In this document: piece by piece, positions 5,684 to 5,684 of the stretch
Numbering within the stretch: the stretch's first letter is position 1
Layout of the letters: each line of letters starts with the position of its first letter
Origin: Candidatus Kapaibacterium sp.
GTDB lineage: Bacteria; Bacteroidota; Ignavibacteria; Kapaibacteriales; UBA961
DNA length: 5,684 nucleotides
Direction: 5' to 3'
Assembly: GCA_023259575.1 (NCBI GenBank)
Contig: JALRHN010000053.1
Span: 1 to 5,684, forward strand
Position numbers and translations under genes: made by a program
The notes under the pieces: model-generated
Told to the model about the DNA's origin: nothing
Databases searched by the model: none
Seen by the model: only the letters and a program-made list of their open reading frames with translations

Positions 5684-5684
5684 C

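Noticed and set aside
1..5684. A novel multi-gene defence or biosynthetic system
   Set aside because: All complete genes belong to familiar housekeeping or regulatory families with intact motifs. No nuclease, toxin-antitoxin pair, reverse transcriptase, recombinase, CRISPR array or unusual operon of unknown genes is visible.

Overview
The window is AT-rich (roughly one third G+C by eye) and looks chromosomal. The best guess for the source is a member of the Bacteroidota. The reasons are a TopA N-terminus of the form common in that phylum, a Fur regulator next to topA, a secreted DUF1343/NamZ-type protein, a metal ABC permease fused to a DtxR-type domain (an architecture I associate with Bacteroidota), few convincing Shine-Dalgarno sites, and a TAnnTTTG-like promoter element. 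The species cannot be named from this sequence.

Layout. On the minus strand at the left edge are the first 27 codons of topA (1-81). A Fur-family regulator (114-587) lies 32 bases upstream of topA on the same strand. A 260-base divergent intergenic region (588-847) separates fur from a plus-strand pair: speA, biosynthetic arginine decarboxylase (848-2746), then a secreted DUF1343/GH171-like putative exo-N-acetylmuramidase (2749-4041) starting two bases after the speA stop. This pair converges, with a one-base gap, on a minus-strand pair: plsC, a 1-acylglycerol-3-phosphate acyltransferase (4043-4750), and upstream of it a metal ABC-3 permease/DtxR fusion (readable tract 4754-5590).

The right edge is the unusual part. 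Recognisable permease sequence runs upstream to about position 5585, then meets an in-frame TGA at 5591-5593. Beyond that the sequence no longer resembles a permease. It consists of two diverged 45-bp tandem units (5594-5683), open on both strands, which could encode 15-residue repeats. The permease has therefore lost roughly its N-terminal 150 residues by rearrangement or replacement, or the window edge is an assembly join in repetitive DNA.

Functionally the window combines metal-responsive regulation (Fur, the DtxR-type domain), polyamine synthesis (SpeA), peptidoglycan turnover (NamZ-like) and phospholipid synthesis (PlsC). Apart from two tight same-strand pairs, nothing ties these into one novel system. 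No tRNA, rRNA, CRISPR array or insertion sequence was recognised.
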